Shown: positions 37,221 to 50,434 of the stretch, piece by piece
How the letters are laid out: each line of letters begins with the position of its first letter
How positions within the stretch are numbered: the first letter of the stretch is position 1
Assembly (NCBI GenBank): GCA_013180625.2
Contig: SNVD02010473.1
Span: forward strand, 3,162,001 to 3,226,000
Reading direction: 5' to 3'
Origin: Boswellia sacra
Lineage: Eukaryota > Streptophyta > Magnoliopsida > Sapindales > Burseraceae
Length of the DNA: 64,000 nucleotides
Translations under genes and position numbers: made by a program
The notes under the pieces: model-generated
Databases searched by the model: none
What the model saw: the letters and a program-made list of their open reading frames with translations, nothing else
What the model was told of the DNA's origin: nothing

Positions 37221-40200
37221 ATGGCTGTGCCTTCAAGTTCCGCCTCGAAATCCGCTTCTGCTGCCAAGGAAGAGAAACAAGGCAAGAGAACCAAGAGCCC
37301 TGGAGTTCGCGTCATCCGTGGCAGAATCTACGATTCCGAGAATGGAAAGACCTGTCACCAGGTTCCCCTTTCCTTCTACTGTCTTATTATTTTTCTTTCT
37401 TTGGTGGACTAGAACTTGTTGAAAATTGAAGGAAATGGAAAATTTGAATTGGTAGTTTTACTGTTTCTTTCCGGATCTGGGATCTGATACGACGTAGTTT
37501 GAATTCAGTCTGTAGTAATTACGCATTTCTTGTTCTGTTTAGTTCAGGAGCAAAGATAGGAAAGTGGAAGAAAGAAAAAGTTTGACTCTCACTTTTATTT
37601 GTTAACTAATTATTTTTTTGACTCTCAGATATAAGATCTTGCTCTTAAATTGAAACTAGTGAGCACGTATCATGTTTGATTTGATTAATTAGTTTTTAGT
37701 TTTTTAATTTGAATAGCCTGTTTCGTTGGTGTGAAAATGTAGTCAAAACTGGAAGAGAAAAATTAAAGGAAAGCGTTGAATTATTTTGTATTTAATTGAT
37801 TAGAATCTGTAGACAATAAATTAATAAATTCTCTGCTCATATTTAATGAATCGGTTTGTTAGATTCTGGAAAATAATCCCAGTCCAGCCATTGTGATATT
37901 TTCATCTGGTTAATTTTATTAAATGCATATATTGTTGATTTGTCAATCTTTTTATTAAATGGTGAAGTGAGATTGGTGTAGCTACTGTTTAGAAAAGAAT
38001 TAAAGTGTATCCTGAATGTTGTTTACTGAAATTTTCTGCTAATTAAATGTTGAAGTGCCGACAAAAGACAAGGGATTTTTCAGCAGCTTGTAAGAATCAG
38101 AAGAAGGAGAAGCAGTGCACAATTAAGTACTGTCATAAATGCCTCTTAAACAGGTCTGATTTGGTGCTACATTCTTGTAGACACTTTTTATTGAATAAAT
38201 TGTATTAGGTATTTGTTCATGACAATGCTTTCTGTTTTGGTAAAATTTGTTTGATCTTTGAATCAGATATGGAGAGAAAGCAGAAGATATGGAACTTTTG
38301 GATGACTGGAATTGTCCCAAGTGCAGAGGCATCTGCAACTGTAGCTTCTGCATGTAAGTGCAATAGGCGTTTACTATCTTCTTGGTTGTTGATTGGTGTT
38401 AATGTTTGGGGGTCTAATTTAATAATGTGTTTCTAGGAAGAAAAGAGGTCACAGACCCACTGGTCAGCTTGTGTACACAGCAAAAGCAACTGGGTTTTCC
38501 TCGGTTTCTGAAATGCTGCAAGTTAAAGGACCTGACAATTTAAGTAATGAGAGGAAGATTGCTAAAGACATGATTGTTTCGCCAAAGAAGTCAATTACTC
38601 CAAAGAAGGTAAATTGTTGTTTTGCTATTTGGTAACTTTACTAATATGGAAGAATTTCAGTTCTAATGATATTTGGTTGGTGAAATTTGTTGTTTCTATA
38701 TGTTTTAATGTGAATTCATGTTTTGAACAGGAGTCTGCAGCTGCTTCATTGAGAAAACCAGGAAAAGAAAATTCTTTTCATGTCAACTGCAATTCTAACT
38801 TTAATTCTCAGAATTTAACACCAATAATGAATGAGAAGAAATCTAAGAAAATGAAACGAGAAGGACTAAAGGAAATTTCTAGTACCAATGGGGATGATGA
38901 TGTTTCTTTGAGGAAGAAAACTTCCAAAAAGCAAAAGATTTCTAAGGAGATTGCTCAGAAAGGAAAGCCTATGATCTATGAAGAAAGTTCAGAGAAGAAA
39001 AAGCTTAAAGGTTTCAGCGAAATCTCGACAAGTAAAAAGCCTAAGGTTTCTGAGGAAAATTTTAAGAAAGAAGTTAAGATAAAGGAAAATGAGAATGAGA
39101 AGAGAACTCCAAAAAAGCCTAAGATTTATGAGGAAATTGACAAGAGAGAAAAGTCTACTATTCATGAGGAAATTTCTAAGAAAAAAGAGCTTAAAGTTTC
39201 TGATAAGATTTCTAAGACTAAAAAACCTAAGATCTCGGTGGAAGTTTTTAATAAAGAATTGATGATTAATGAAAATGATGTTGGTGGTTTGGAAGAGGGA
39301 AAGACTTGTTTGGCACAGGATTTGAAGAATGACTCCTTGAATGTCATCACAAAGGAAGGAAGACGTAAGGCAAATAGTGTGAATATAAGAGTTTCAAATG
39401 GTGTTAAAGAGGATAACTGTGGACAGAAGATAAGGGCTGATTCATGCGGAGTTAATAAGTGTACAACAGAACTCCAGGACAAAAGTTTTGCTGCTGATAT
39501 TCAGTTGCCTCAAGGTTCCAGCTTAACAACTGTAGCTGGAGTTGAGATAACTCCTGAAGCTGTTGGACATGCATTGCAATTCTTAGAATTTTGTGCAGCT
39601 TTTGGAAAGGTATGTTTGAATGAGGTTCAACCTAGATAGTAGGTATAGTGTCATTATGCTTTGTTATTCTAATAATATTGTTGTCAAGAAAGGTTCTGCT
39701 TGTTTAGCAGAGATTACTGACATTGGCTTGCAAAAGTATTGGCCTCCTAGCGTCTCTAACATTATGTTTCAGTAATTGCAAAATAACAGTGATCTATTTA
39801 CCGGTTGCTTGGTCACCCATTAATTTACCGCTCCATTTCTAGGAGTTCTGCTTTGTGTTTAGTTTGTAAATGCCTCTGAAACCAAAATTTTTGCTATTGT
39901 ATTCATATTTAACCCAGCCTGGCATTCTCTAATTTCGCAAATTTTCACCTTCTCATGCTTGTTATGTCATTAGGTTCTTGGTTTGAAGAAAGGACAAGCT
40001 GATTGTATTGTTAAAGAATTGATTTGTGGGAGGAGTAGGCGCCGAGGACAATACTTCTTACCAATAGTCCAAATTCATATCAAATTGTTGTCTTTGATAC
40101 AAGAGGATATGGGAGAAAAGTATAAATCAGTTCCCTAGAAATTTGTGTACTAACTTGATTGTTTTTGCTTCTATGGGGATTGGGATCGTAACTTTCTGCA

Positions 40201-43096
40201 CTGTTATTGTTTAGGTCTCCATCATTAAGTCCAACAAATGGAAAAAATTCATGGTTGCAGGCTCTCAAGAAATGTGTCTCTGAATCCAAATGTGCTATGA
40301 ATGATGTTCCTTCTGATTGCTTCAATAGTGGAGGTGATGGATATGATGAGTTAGACAGTTCAAAAAAGCTTAAGCTCTTGAACTTTTTATGTGATGAAGC
40401 TCTGGGCACCACGTAAGTAAATAACAACATCAAGAAGATACAAATGATTGTAAAATATTTAACTTTTTCCTTGTTTTATGATGTCAAGCCAAATGTCCAA
40501 GTTCTTTTTCAATTAAATTTGTTTCAGATCCCTGAGGAGTTGGATCGATGATCAGAATTCACAATTTGTTGAAAAAATGAAACAAGCCAAAGCAAATGTT
40601 GTTGCAGCAAAGGAAAAGGTGACAAATTTTTAAGCATTCATATTTTAGCTATGAAGTAGTGCTGTTATTGCTTTGGATTGGTGTAAAATAGCTTTCTTTT
40701 CCTTTTTTTTTTCTTCATACAGGAGAAACGTTTGAAGCAGCAATTGCAAGATGAGGTGGCTAAAGCTATTATTGCTAAAAATGGTGCTATGTTGTCAATT
40801 TCTGAGCACAAAGTTCTTGTATCACAAATAAAATGCCAAGCAGCTCAAGCACATTCAGAGATGCTGGGGGCAATGGGCATGTTACCCAAGAGTATGTTCA
40901 AGATTTCTGGCTATAGTTCTTTTACTTGCCTAGTATAGTGTTCTTAGATACTGTCATTATAAATACTCTTTTATTGATAAAGACCTAAGGAGAATAAGTG
41001 CTTTTGTTCAGATCTTAACGTTTAATCATGTTTTAATTTCTCTCACATAACCACCTAAGAACTGTTATTTCAAGTTAGCAATTCAAGGTGTTGAAGAACT
41101 CTACAAAGTAGACAGGGATAACACTTGCATTCTTCGTGTTACTGTAGCGGGTAGATACATTTAGCTGAAGCTTATTCCTCCTATTTTGTCATTGCTTCTT
41201 CCCCAAGAAAACTTCATGATCTATTGGACATATGCGTGGTTTTTGCTTATTTCTGTGAAGTCTTTTATTTATTTATTTTATTTTATTTTTTATGTTATGA
41301 AGAGTGAATGGACTATTTGCTTGGCTTATATCTTTATTTCTAGCATTTACCTTCTTAGCGAATCAACCGTGAATGACCCTTTGATTGTTTAGAATGTTCT
41401 TGGTGGTTGGTAGATGAAAATTTTATAATTTACAGATGTGTGAAGGAGAACTTTTCAGGCTATATCTGAAAGATGGAAATAATTTCTGCTTATAAGCTGT
41501 GAGAAGGTAGAATTGGATAAGATATCAACGAAAATGGGGATTTCAATGTCAAAACATTGTACATTTAAACTTACATATTATAATGTATGTTGACTTGGCA
41601 TTATAGGAAAAAATTAAGAGAATAAGTAATTGGTGGACTGGATAACTGTACCCAAATTTCCAACCTCGTTTGAGATTGTTTTGATTATTGCAATTTGCAT
41701 GGCCGATTATTAAGATTTTCTTGTTATAAATGTGTGTCCATGTATGCATTGGTATGTGTATACCTGTATGTAATATTCTGACCACTGATTACAATCATCA
41801 TAGAGAGGCAAAGGTCTGCTGCTGTTAGAACAGAACCTATTTTACTGGACGACAATGGTCTTGCCTTTTGGAGGTTAAAAGGATATAGTGGTGAACCAGA
41901 TATCTTGCGTCAAGGTTAGTTTGAGTGCATGATACTCATTGATAATCAAGTACATGACGCATTTTAATTAATTAATTAATTTTTTTAATTTTTTGTGTTC
42001 AAAATTTTATTTATATGACCAGATTTTGAGGGGACCAGGGATGCGGTTACACTAAATGAAAAATGGTTTGCTTATGACGCTGACCAAAAACCGGTAGTTG
42101 AGAAATACATCTCTTCATTAAGGTTAGTGTATTTACTTGTTTTCGGTCAAAATGAGAATTGGCTTGTTCTAGAAGTTATTTTTATTTTCTTAGAGAAATT
42201 ATGAGGTGAATTTATCAAGGTAATAAAGAAGTAGAAACCTTTTGATTAGATGCCTTTGCAAATTTATTTACAAAATTAGTAGTCAACCCTTGTAGAAATT
42301 TGTTGAGATATGAGATAATTGATTAAGCTTATTAAAAATAATTTTCTAGACAATTTGGGGCCACATAAGAGTATATGTTTTTTCGATTTCACTGTTTAGA
42401 GAAAGCCTAGAATGCTGTAGGGGTATGAACCAAGGATATCGGTGTGATATTCTGGGTCGATTATAAATGACATCTAACAGTTCTATGTTTTCTCCTTTTT
42501 CACATGTTCATTTATGATGGGCTTGGGATACTCTATTATAATTTTGAGTTGGTATCTGTAGTATTCTAGACTCTTTTCACTGTTTATTACCACTGGTTCG
42601 GTATAAGCTTCTTAAAAATTATGTTCCCCCAATGGAAATCTATACCGAGTATAAGTCAGTTAAAAACAACGTTCCCCGGTGGAAATCTGTGTTGAGATTC
42701 ATGAGAGTTCATATTTTCTATTGACAAATTATTCCTTGATCCTCCTCTCCAAGTGATTGATGACATATCTTCCATTCTTCATTTGAAATGATTATGCAAT
42801 GCCAACATATGGAGTTGGTTGGTTCAGACCTTGCAACTCTGAAATATAGATTAATTTTGTGTGAGTTGAGTAGTTTTAGTGAATGATGAAGCATTTGGAC
42901 ATGCTTTAGATATTATTCCCAACTCCGACGAAGGTGTCTTAGGATGTGATCAAATGATAGCGAAACTATTAGTTTGGCATTTTGGTCTAAGTTGAAGTCA
43001 TTAAATTGAACATCAAGCTGTTTTACAAGCTCCCTCTTCCTTTGCAGGGCCAAAAAGAACAAGGTTCAAAAAGTTACCGATACTTTGCAGTGTTAA
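37221..43096 (+). CDS. CDCA7-like zinc-finger chromatin protein with DDT/WHIM-like C-terminal half
   Basis: Twelve exons: 37221-37361, 38056-38153, 38267-38353, 38437-38608, 38731-39609, 39974-40119, 40215-40412, 40528-40618, 40723-40891, 41804-41914, 42023-42122, 43048-43096; all GT-AG; 746 aa. Residues 45-108 form the CDCA7 zinc finger: CHQC, C59, C68, C73, C76, then NRYGE, CPKC and CNCSFC, followed by [11 protein letters not shown]. In animals this domain recruits HELLS and reads hemimethylated DNA; a plant link to DDM1 and DNA methylation is known for the family. Residues 200-340 are lysine-rich with repeated KKPKI-type motifs (likely nuclear localisation). From about 436, [22 protein letters not shown] looks DDT-like; 580-625 is a charged coiled coil; 663-735 (RTEP...FWRLKG...KWFAYD) looks WHIM-like. 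The start at 37221 has a strong ACCATGG context; an ATG 27 bases upstream in frame is weaker. Confidence 0.93.
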
Positions 43097-43949
43097 CCAC
43101 GGTCATAAAATGGTGCATTATATTGATGATTCTATCTTCGTTCTCCAGGATCATTAAGGTAATATATCAAATTGTCCTTCGCTTATTAATTGATTGTGAA
43201 TTTGTGAGATAAGTTGACTTATTTCTTGGTAATCACAAGTAGATATAAAAAACACCCATTCAAGTTATTTCAGGTTGACACGATGGCATTATATGTTGGA
43301 TATGGTGATATGGGTATTTATATCACAATGTATATTTTTCTCTACCTTCTTTGTACAATTATTGTGTTTTAACTGTTAGATTTTGTTTGTATACCAGGTC
43401 TTTTATTTTTGAAAACAGTTGATGGAGAAGGAAATCAACTTGCTTGACAGTTATAAAAGGCTTTGAAGAATGAGCCTAAACCTAAGCTGGTATAGAATTT
43501 CTGTAAATGTATTGTTTTGGAATTACTCAATGTTGTAGTGAGTTGTATGTTCAGTGAAGGATCCCGTTTCATATTTTCTAAGTAGTTGCTTAGATTTTTG
43601 TTTGTATCCAAATGCTAAATACTATTATTTTTACTTTCTATATAATGGCATTAATACATGATTAAAAGATTGAGAGCGTTTTGGGTTGGACTTGCATATG
43701 CCATTACCACATCATATAGAATTGTTTGTATTTAATTGTTAATTTATAATCTGTAAATGCTTATTTCTTGAGGTCTGAAAAATATTCCCTTCCAAAAATC
43801 TTGCTGATTTCACAAAATTAATTTTAACAAAAATTTATTTCCAAATTGCAAATATATGGGGTTATAGTATTTCAATTTTAAATAAGTATTTTTTAATAAA
43901 TTATGAAAAAATTAGATAACTTATGTTCACCAGAAATTAGGTTGTATTT
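43097..43949. other. 3' flank of the CDCA7-like gene
   Basis: Expected to contain the 3' UTR. The stretch 43400-43500 is less AT-rich and could be a spliced 3' UTR exon, but no coding continuation in frame was found. Confidence 0.35.
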
Positions 43950-44115
43950 TTTTATGAATTCAGTATTTTTGTTTTTAATTGAATTTAGGAATATGTGGTT
44001 GATTTTTGAATTATTTTAAATTTTGAAAATAATATGTGGTTGAGATTGAATATAAATTATATTAGAAAATATACAGTATAGAAAATAAGATTTGGATTCG
44101 TAAAAGAATAGAGTG
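43950..44115 (+). repeat. Dispersed repeat family B, copy 3
   Basis: Very similar to copy 1 at 17272-17455: CAGTATTTTTGTTTTTAATT, GAATTTAGGAATATGTGGTT, then TATGTGGTTGAGATTG and GAAAATA(A/C)(A/G)GATTTGGA. Confidence 0.75.
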
Positions 44116-44302
44116 TAATGTCATATTATATGTAATGTCATATTATATGATTTGCAACATTACGCTTAGGAAGTGCTACAATTTTTTTTTTCAAATGACA
44201 AAAATAGTAATTTTATTTTAATATTTAAATATCAAGATTTAGAATTTAATGTGACGGAAAAAATTATTAGTTAAAATCTTAATGTACATGAAATTTTAGC
44301 CA

Positions 44303-44308
44303 TATAAA
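44303..44308 (+). promoter_or_regulatory. Possible TATA box of the plastid membrane protein gene
   Basis: TATAAA about 163 bases before the ATG at 44471. It is followed by an ACACGTCA (ACGT-core) motif at about 44316 and TTTGGCGG at 44331. Position fits a leader of roughly 130 bases. Confidence 0.4.
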
Positions 44309-44470
44309 CGAAGCGACACGTCATCTGAATTTTGGCGGTTGAGAGAGCTCAACTCATCGAACTGTAGCCTCTTGTTCTTCTCCTCGCCAAAGGATATACA
44401 AAGCTCAGAGCTCCTCAGCAACACTTTACACTGTACAGAGAGAATCAGAAGCCAAACACGCCAAAATCAA

Positions 44471-45299
44471 ATGAGAGCACTTACATTAACTAGACCTTCC
44501 GCTTTATATTCTCGTTATCATGATCATCACGATCATCGCTTCGGTTTCTCCAATCACCACCGTTGCTTCCTCTCGATTACTATACATCCTCTTTTTCCGC
44601 CTCCTACGCTTGCCGTGAAACGACACCGTGTCAAGCTCGACTTCGTCGCCAGAGCTGCTGATTCCACTCAACCCTCCTCTGCTCCAGCCTCTGCTGACAA
44701 AACAATCGTCACAGATGATGAGTTCACTCTCGCTAAGGTACGTCTCTAACTATCACTGTCTCTAGTAATGTTGATCATGAATTGTAGTATAAGAACTTAA
44801 TGGTTTTAAAATACTTAGAAAATTGATCTTCAATCTCACTAACGCTAGCATGCATAGAATTTTAGTAATTTTTTTTCTTGAAATGTAGGCTTCTTTCGGT
44901 TACAATCTGCAAGTTACAATCTGCATGGAATTGTCTATTTGGTAAATATGAGTAAAGAAAAATTTGATTGAGAGCTTCTCAAACCAGTTTTTGAATAACA
45001 ATAATGCCACCACTTACAAACCCTATATATACAAACCACTTACAAACCCTATATATACAAAGATTGTTTATCAAGTTGGTTTACAAAGTTGAGATGGCAT
45101 CATATGAATGGAATGACAGATAAAAAATGTCAATGGAATAAATGATGGCGAGTCCTGTCTCATTAAACGAGTGGTGTTAATTTATATAGACTTTGCAAAG
45201 GTAACATTACCTTTTTAAAATAAAATAGCATCTAGAAATTTTTTTATTTATTTTACATTTTTACATAAGATTGTCTTTGTATTATTTTAGAAAAAAATC

Positions 45300-45350
<51 letters not shown>

Positions 45351-48300
45351 GCTGTCCTTTAGGTTGTGTTTTTGAAGATTTTGTTTTCAAAATTTTGAAA
45401 GAAAATGTGGTTAGTTTTAAATTGTGAAAAGTATACATGGTTGATAGTGATTTAAATGCATTGGAAAATGTACGTTTTAGAAAATAGAATTTGGAAAATG
45501 TTAACAAACACACCCTTTAACGTTTGGTTTAATTATACGTAGATTTGCGTGGTTTGAAAATATGCACGGCTTTTTCTGCTATGCAGGTTTTTGATAAATT
45601 TGATTATAATTTAAGGAATGTTTACAACGATTTTTATTGGAAGAAAGGTTTATGAAGAATTTTTAATCCACTGGAAGTGGTTTAAACCTCTTAAGCATTG
45701 AAAACTATTTTTAATTATGAGCAAATGGCAGGAAATATTTATGCATTTGTTATGCTGAATTCTTTATTTTTAGTAGTGGATTAACGCCAGCAGATAATCG
45801 ATAGCAGAATATCTGATGTGCAGTCAGGTCACTTACCCAAATTTGCTTTTTCTTATAATAATGGGATCAGGTCACTCTTCAAAGTTGCTGATACTATATT
45901 ATACATTTTGATTTTAATGCAATCCAATGATAGACACTTTGCGGATTCGTACTTTCCAGGTTTCATTTGGTGTTATCGGATTGGGCCTGGGAATTTCGCT
46001 CCTGTCGTAAGTTTCTTAACATTTGATTGATTGTACCTTTACTCTAAAGTCAAGTTGGATATGACAGTGGTTAGTGTGTGGGCAACAGGTATGGTTTTGG
46101 GGCATACTTCAATATCCTCCCTGGATCTGAATGGTCTGCCATAATGCTGACATATGGCTTCCCCCTTGCAATAATTGGAATGGCGCTTAAGGTAAAAGTT
46201 TCTGAAAAAAAAAAAAAATCATATTTTTACATATCTTCACGCATATACTAAGGATTTGCATTATATCTGGTATAAGACTAGGCCCATTTTGTTGCATCAA
46301 GAAATTGTATGTATAATAACACACATGGGTGAGGTTGTCTACTTCCAATTAGTAATTCCTTCTTCATGTTCAATTAATGTATCTAAGTAAGATGAAGCAT
46401 ATCTAGGTGCTTCTTCAATATTTTAGTTTTGGCAATTGTTCCAAAGTATTGGAGGTTTTGCTGGATTTTCAAATTCTCATCATGATAGCAAGTTTTTAAG
46501 CTTTTGTAGGATATTTCTGAAATTGGTTGCAAATTCAGATTTTCCAAAAAGATAAAAATAAATGGACATTATTGGATTATGTTTCACATAGCTTAATCTC
46601 TATTTACTACTTGATCCATGCCTTCATTTTTCTAGTCAAAACTCTGTTGGTCTGACTCACTCCTTGTAATATTTAATAATTTTATATATCTCATAGAAAG
46701 TTCTTCAACGCTAAGGTTCATCGTGTAATTTCTTTTATCAACGTATGGCTCTTTTGGGTGGTATGCAGTACGCAGAACTCAAACCAGTGCCATGCTTGAC
46801 TTACTCAGATGCCCAAACATTAAGAGAAACTTGTGCCACACCAATCCTTAAACAGGTATTGTCATCAGTCTTCCTCATGTCTCCATCTGTGTGTATAATC
46901 TTGGCTAATAATCTTTAATTTATTATTTATTTATTTATTTTTATAACTGTAATGTTTTAATTTCTCAGTGGAATTGGTTAGTTTTACCGACGACCTCAAG
47001 TTCCTTAACAAGATGTACTCCTTTTGTTTTAGTGGATGATATTTATAACCTTTCTGATCGTCTTATGATTTGCCTGTTCTTGATTATCCTCTTCACTTTC
47101 ATTTGACAATGGTGGTTGTCAGCTTTTTATAATCTGCTAATTACAACCCTCTATGACCTGGTTTCTGGTCATGAAAATTTGGAACTTTAAATGTTGTAAT
47201 GAAATTCAATGTCTCCATTCCTAAATCAAGAATGAAGATGAAGGAGAATGCCCTATTCCTTCCTTGTGATGATTTTAACATCAAATAATTCAGGGTTTAT
47301 AGTCATTTGGGTTGACTAAAGCTCACTTTTCAGGGATGTAACCAGAAACTTATTTTTGGCTTGGCTAAACTAACATTTTCCAATAACGCTTGTTAATAAA
47401 TATTAAATATAATTTTTTAGGGGAACCTTGAGAAAAGAATGCTGCTAATCTGTAAGAAAAGAAACATTTTTCAGGGGACATGATGAGTTTCCTTAAAATT
47501 CATGTTCTTAATTTAGACCAAAGATCAAGGTTCTCAATTTAAGGTTTATATGACTCTTAGTATTTTCATGGACATCTGTTTTTGTTTGCTTAACAAGATT
47601 TGACTTTAGGCAAGGTTTGTGATTATATTTTTTTTCTGATTTAATAAGATCTGGAGCTAAATGCAGCTAATGACACTCATATATAAAGATACCGACTTTT
47701 CTATCGTAGAAAGATAATCATTATTTTAGAAATGATTGTGCTCAAGAAGATAGTTGGAGAAATTTGGCAAATTGCTCTTCTGTGTTTTCTAAGTTATAAT
47801 GGATAGAAGAAATGAAAAGAAGAATGGCATTGCATACTCTGGAATTCAAATGCATCAAGTTGTTTCTTGTGCAAGTAATCATTTGATCTGAAGCATTCAG
47901 GATGGTGTCTCACAAAACCTTCTTTATAAGTTGCTTCATGATTTTTTTACATTTGATGATTTAGCAATCTTTTTCCTCTTTTACCTCTTTGGGGTTGGCT
48001 ATTTTTATGCTTAAAAACATATCTAGTCATGTGCTGATGTCTTTCCACTGTCACTAGCATGGTCAGGACAACTCATCTTCATAGCCTTGACTTGTTCTTA
48101 ACTACATGATGTATGAATTGACATTTTCATAGCTTTGACTAGGTCAGGAATGATGTTACAAGATTTCGTTACGGGGATGAGCAGCATCTGGACGAGGCAT
48201 TGAAAAGGATTTTCCAGTATGGTCTGGTAATTTTTTTGACATTACTCTTACTGCCTTATATATTAGCCAGTTTGTTAACAACCTAAAACCAAACAAAAAA

Positions 48301-50434
48301 AAATTCTGAAGTACAAAACCTTTCCATTCAAAGACACTTGAATATTGTGTCAGTAATCAACTACCGAGGAAACTTTTCATTTTATTTTTAATATCTTCAA
48401 GTCTCAGGCTATATTTCAGTGTCAGTGCCCATTACTGAAAGCTATAAACAGAATAATGGTCGTTTTTGTTATTAATTCCTGTTTCAGTCCTTTGAAATAT
48501 TTGATAAAGATGGTGAAATATAATTGGAACAGATATAGAAATTGGAGAGAATTAGATTGTATATATTGCAAATTAGGTGACCTAAAATGGATGCTCTGTA
48601 TGTGAGAAGATAAGGATTTTTGAGTAGAACAAGAATTCCCTTGGCATTCAGAACTGACTACCATATATTTCAATAAAGTACAGTCACTGTCAGGACGGTT
48701 CCTCATTTCAGAAATTTGAGGTTCCCATGCACATGACTCAATTATTGAATCTCTCTTTAATTCGTGCGTTGTGTCAGTTTATCGTAAGGATGAGCTCCTT
48801 TATAGTAGCCGTGTTCAAAAGCTAACACTTTATGTCACTAGCTTGGACTGTGTTAATTATGAAAACAAACTTCATGGATTATGTGATTTCAAAATCAAGG
48901 ATAATCCAAACAGGGTTGGGGGAGCAGGTGGCGGGCAGTTTTGATGAACTTATAGGATCGAGTATTGACCACATTGGTTTTTAATCCGTGGAAAAGCTAG
49001 TGTATATGTAGTCTATTGTCAACCTGATGCTGCAACTAAGAACCAGCCCTTTTAATATCTGTATGAATTCTGGTGTAAATATGAGACCAGTCGAATGTGC
49101 TTTTCTGCTTTAACATTGGCTTTATCTGCTTTACATTCTAGGGTGGAGGTATTCCGCGGAGGAGTGCACCTATTCTACAAATGATTCGTGAAGAAGTATG
49201 TTCAATTTAGCTTGGACTTAATTTCAAACTGAAATGTGTTCATTTAAGACAAAAGGAAATGCCCTTTTTGCCTGAGTTCAATACTTTTTTTTTCCTTTTT
49301 TCTCTCTCTATGTTGTACACAAGAGAAGACTTGTTACTACTTCATTGCTTAAGTTCATTAGCTTCGTCAATGATAGAGAAATAATGAGTCAGACTGCTTG
49401 ACATGCTCAAATTTCTATGTCTTGCAATATATGCTGGTTCCGTGTCTGATGCCTACAAACATGCTGGGCTCACATGAGGTCATTTCAACATATGACTTCC
49501 TCTCTTAGATTCATTTTTGGACCATTGCCTCAGTTACTTCTTTAACTGAGGCTGTGCTCGAATCATTTAGGCATCATCAAATTTTAGAGCAATCATGAAT
49601 CTCTAGCTTGGAGTTGTTTAACTTTTTCATGTGGGGAGATATTTTGCTACTTTTCTGATATTTGTACAGTTATCTATAAATGAAACGTGCTGGACTCAGC
49701 TGAAGTCATTTAAATAGAAGCCTTACTCTGTAAAATTCACTTCAAGACCATTCTCCAGTTATTTTTGTCTTATTTTGATATTATGTCTCAGGTCACAGAA
49801 GAAGGTAAATACTGTCTAGTCCTGGTGTTTGAGGCAAAAGCTTTGAAGTTGTCAGATTTCGAACAAAGACAGGTAAAGTTTTGTACAAGCTTGCAGACGC
49901 ATACTTCAATTATTTGATGTACTGTACATGTCTCAGGATTATTGTACCTCATATTTGGAACTGTGGATAACAAATGCATATTAATTCTCTTCTTTTAATG
50001 CTCAATTATTTATTCAGGCAAAATTTGCTTCATTCTTCGGACCCGGGATCACTGCTGAAGTTGGTGAGTTTCTTTTTTGTTTATATATTCAAAAACTGTT
50101 TTTAAAAAATACACATTTACTAATATATTTAAATCAATATCAATCACATATCATTTTCAAAATTCAAAAAAATTTAAAACCAACGACGTATTTTTATCAA
50201 ATATTGAAAACAAAAACTTAAAATATACAAATAAACACCATCTTACATTTAAATTGTTTGATTTAAACATAAATGTTGAAAGGCCTAAAATCCTGAACTA
50301 TTATCTGTGTTGCTTGTGAACCACATTTTGAGGGTTTCATGCTGACAAACTCTTTGGGTACAGGGAAGGGAGAGAATGACCTTTACGAAGTTCGACTTAT
50401 TTCCAACAGCACCCCTAATGTGTCACCGGCATGA
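44471..50434 (+). CDS. Probable plastid membrane protein of unknown function (DUF2854-like)
   Basis: Nine exons: 44471-44737, 45960-46006, 46089-46191, 46769-46855, 48143-48226, 49142-49195, 49792-49872, 50018-50063, 50364-50434; GT-AG throughout; 279 aa. The first exon (89 aa) is rich in S, T, R, H and P and has few acidic residues until its end, as in chloroplast transit peptides. Two hydrophobic helices follow (about 90-106, FGVIGLGLGISLL; about 122-138, LTYGFPLAIIGMALKY), then a conserved soluble region with CLTYSDAQTLRE, VRNDVTRFRYGDEQHLDEAL, GGIPRRSAPILQMIREE, FEAKAL and ASFFGPGITAEVGKGENDLYEVRL. This looks like a family shared by plants and cyanobacteria; I recall it as DUF2854 but cannot confirm. 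An in-frame upstream ATG exists at 44339; 44471 is preferred because it starts the transit-like segment. Function unknown. Confidence 0.82.
45000..45215. repeat. MITE family A relative in intron 1, with a 26-bp tandem duplication
   Basis: Starts AATGCCACCACTTACAAACC and ends TTGCAAAGGTAACATTACC, in the layout of family A. A 26-base unit (ACCACTTACAAACCCTATAT + ATACAA) occurs twice in a row without change at 45009-45034 and 45035-45060. Confidence 0.55.
45307..45347. repeat. TA microsatellite
   Basis: About 20 uninterrupted TA units in intron 1 of the plastid membrane protein gene. Confidence 0.9.
45355..45520 (+). repeat. Dispersed repeat family B, copy 4
   Basis: GTGTTTTTGAAGATTTTGTT, AATGTGGTTAGTTTTAAATT, ATACATGGTTGATAGTGATT and AAATGCATTGGAAAATG follow the family B order. 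It lies in intron 1 directly after the TA repeat. Confidence 0.65.
50080..50250 (-). repeat. Dispersed repeat family B, copy 5 (inverted)
   Basis: In intron 8 of the plastid membrane protein gene. Complement of the family B order: AACTGTTTTTAAAAAATACA, AAATCAATATCAATCACATA, AACCAACGACGTATTTTTAT, then CAAATATTGAAAACAAAAA. Confidence 0.65.

Noticed and set aside
36954..37236. Two overlapping minus-strand open frames at the CDCA7-like promoter
   Set aside because: No homology seen, and they overlap the E2F sites and leader; divergent gene not supported.
39162..39482. Open frame on the minus strand opposite exon 5 of the CDCA7-like gene
   Set aside because: Antisense shadow of the lysine-rich coding exon.
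43006..43212. 68-codon frame over the last CDCA7-like exon
   Set aside because: Wrong frame relative to the spliced gene; the true frame stops at 43096.
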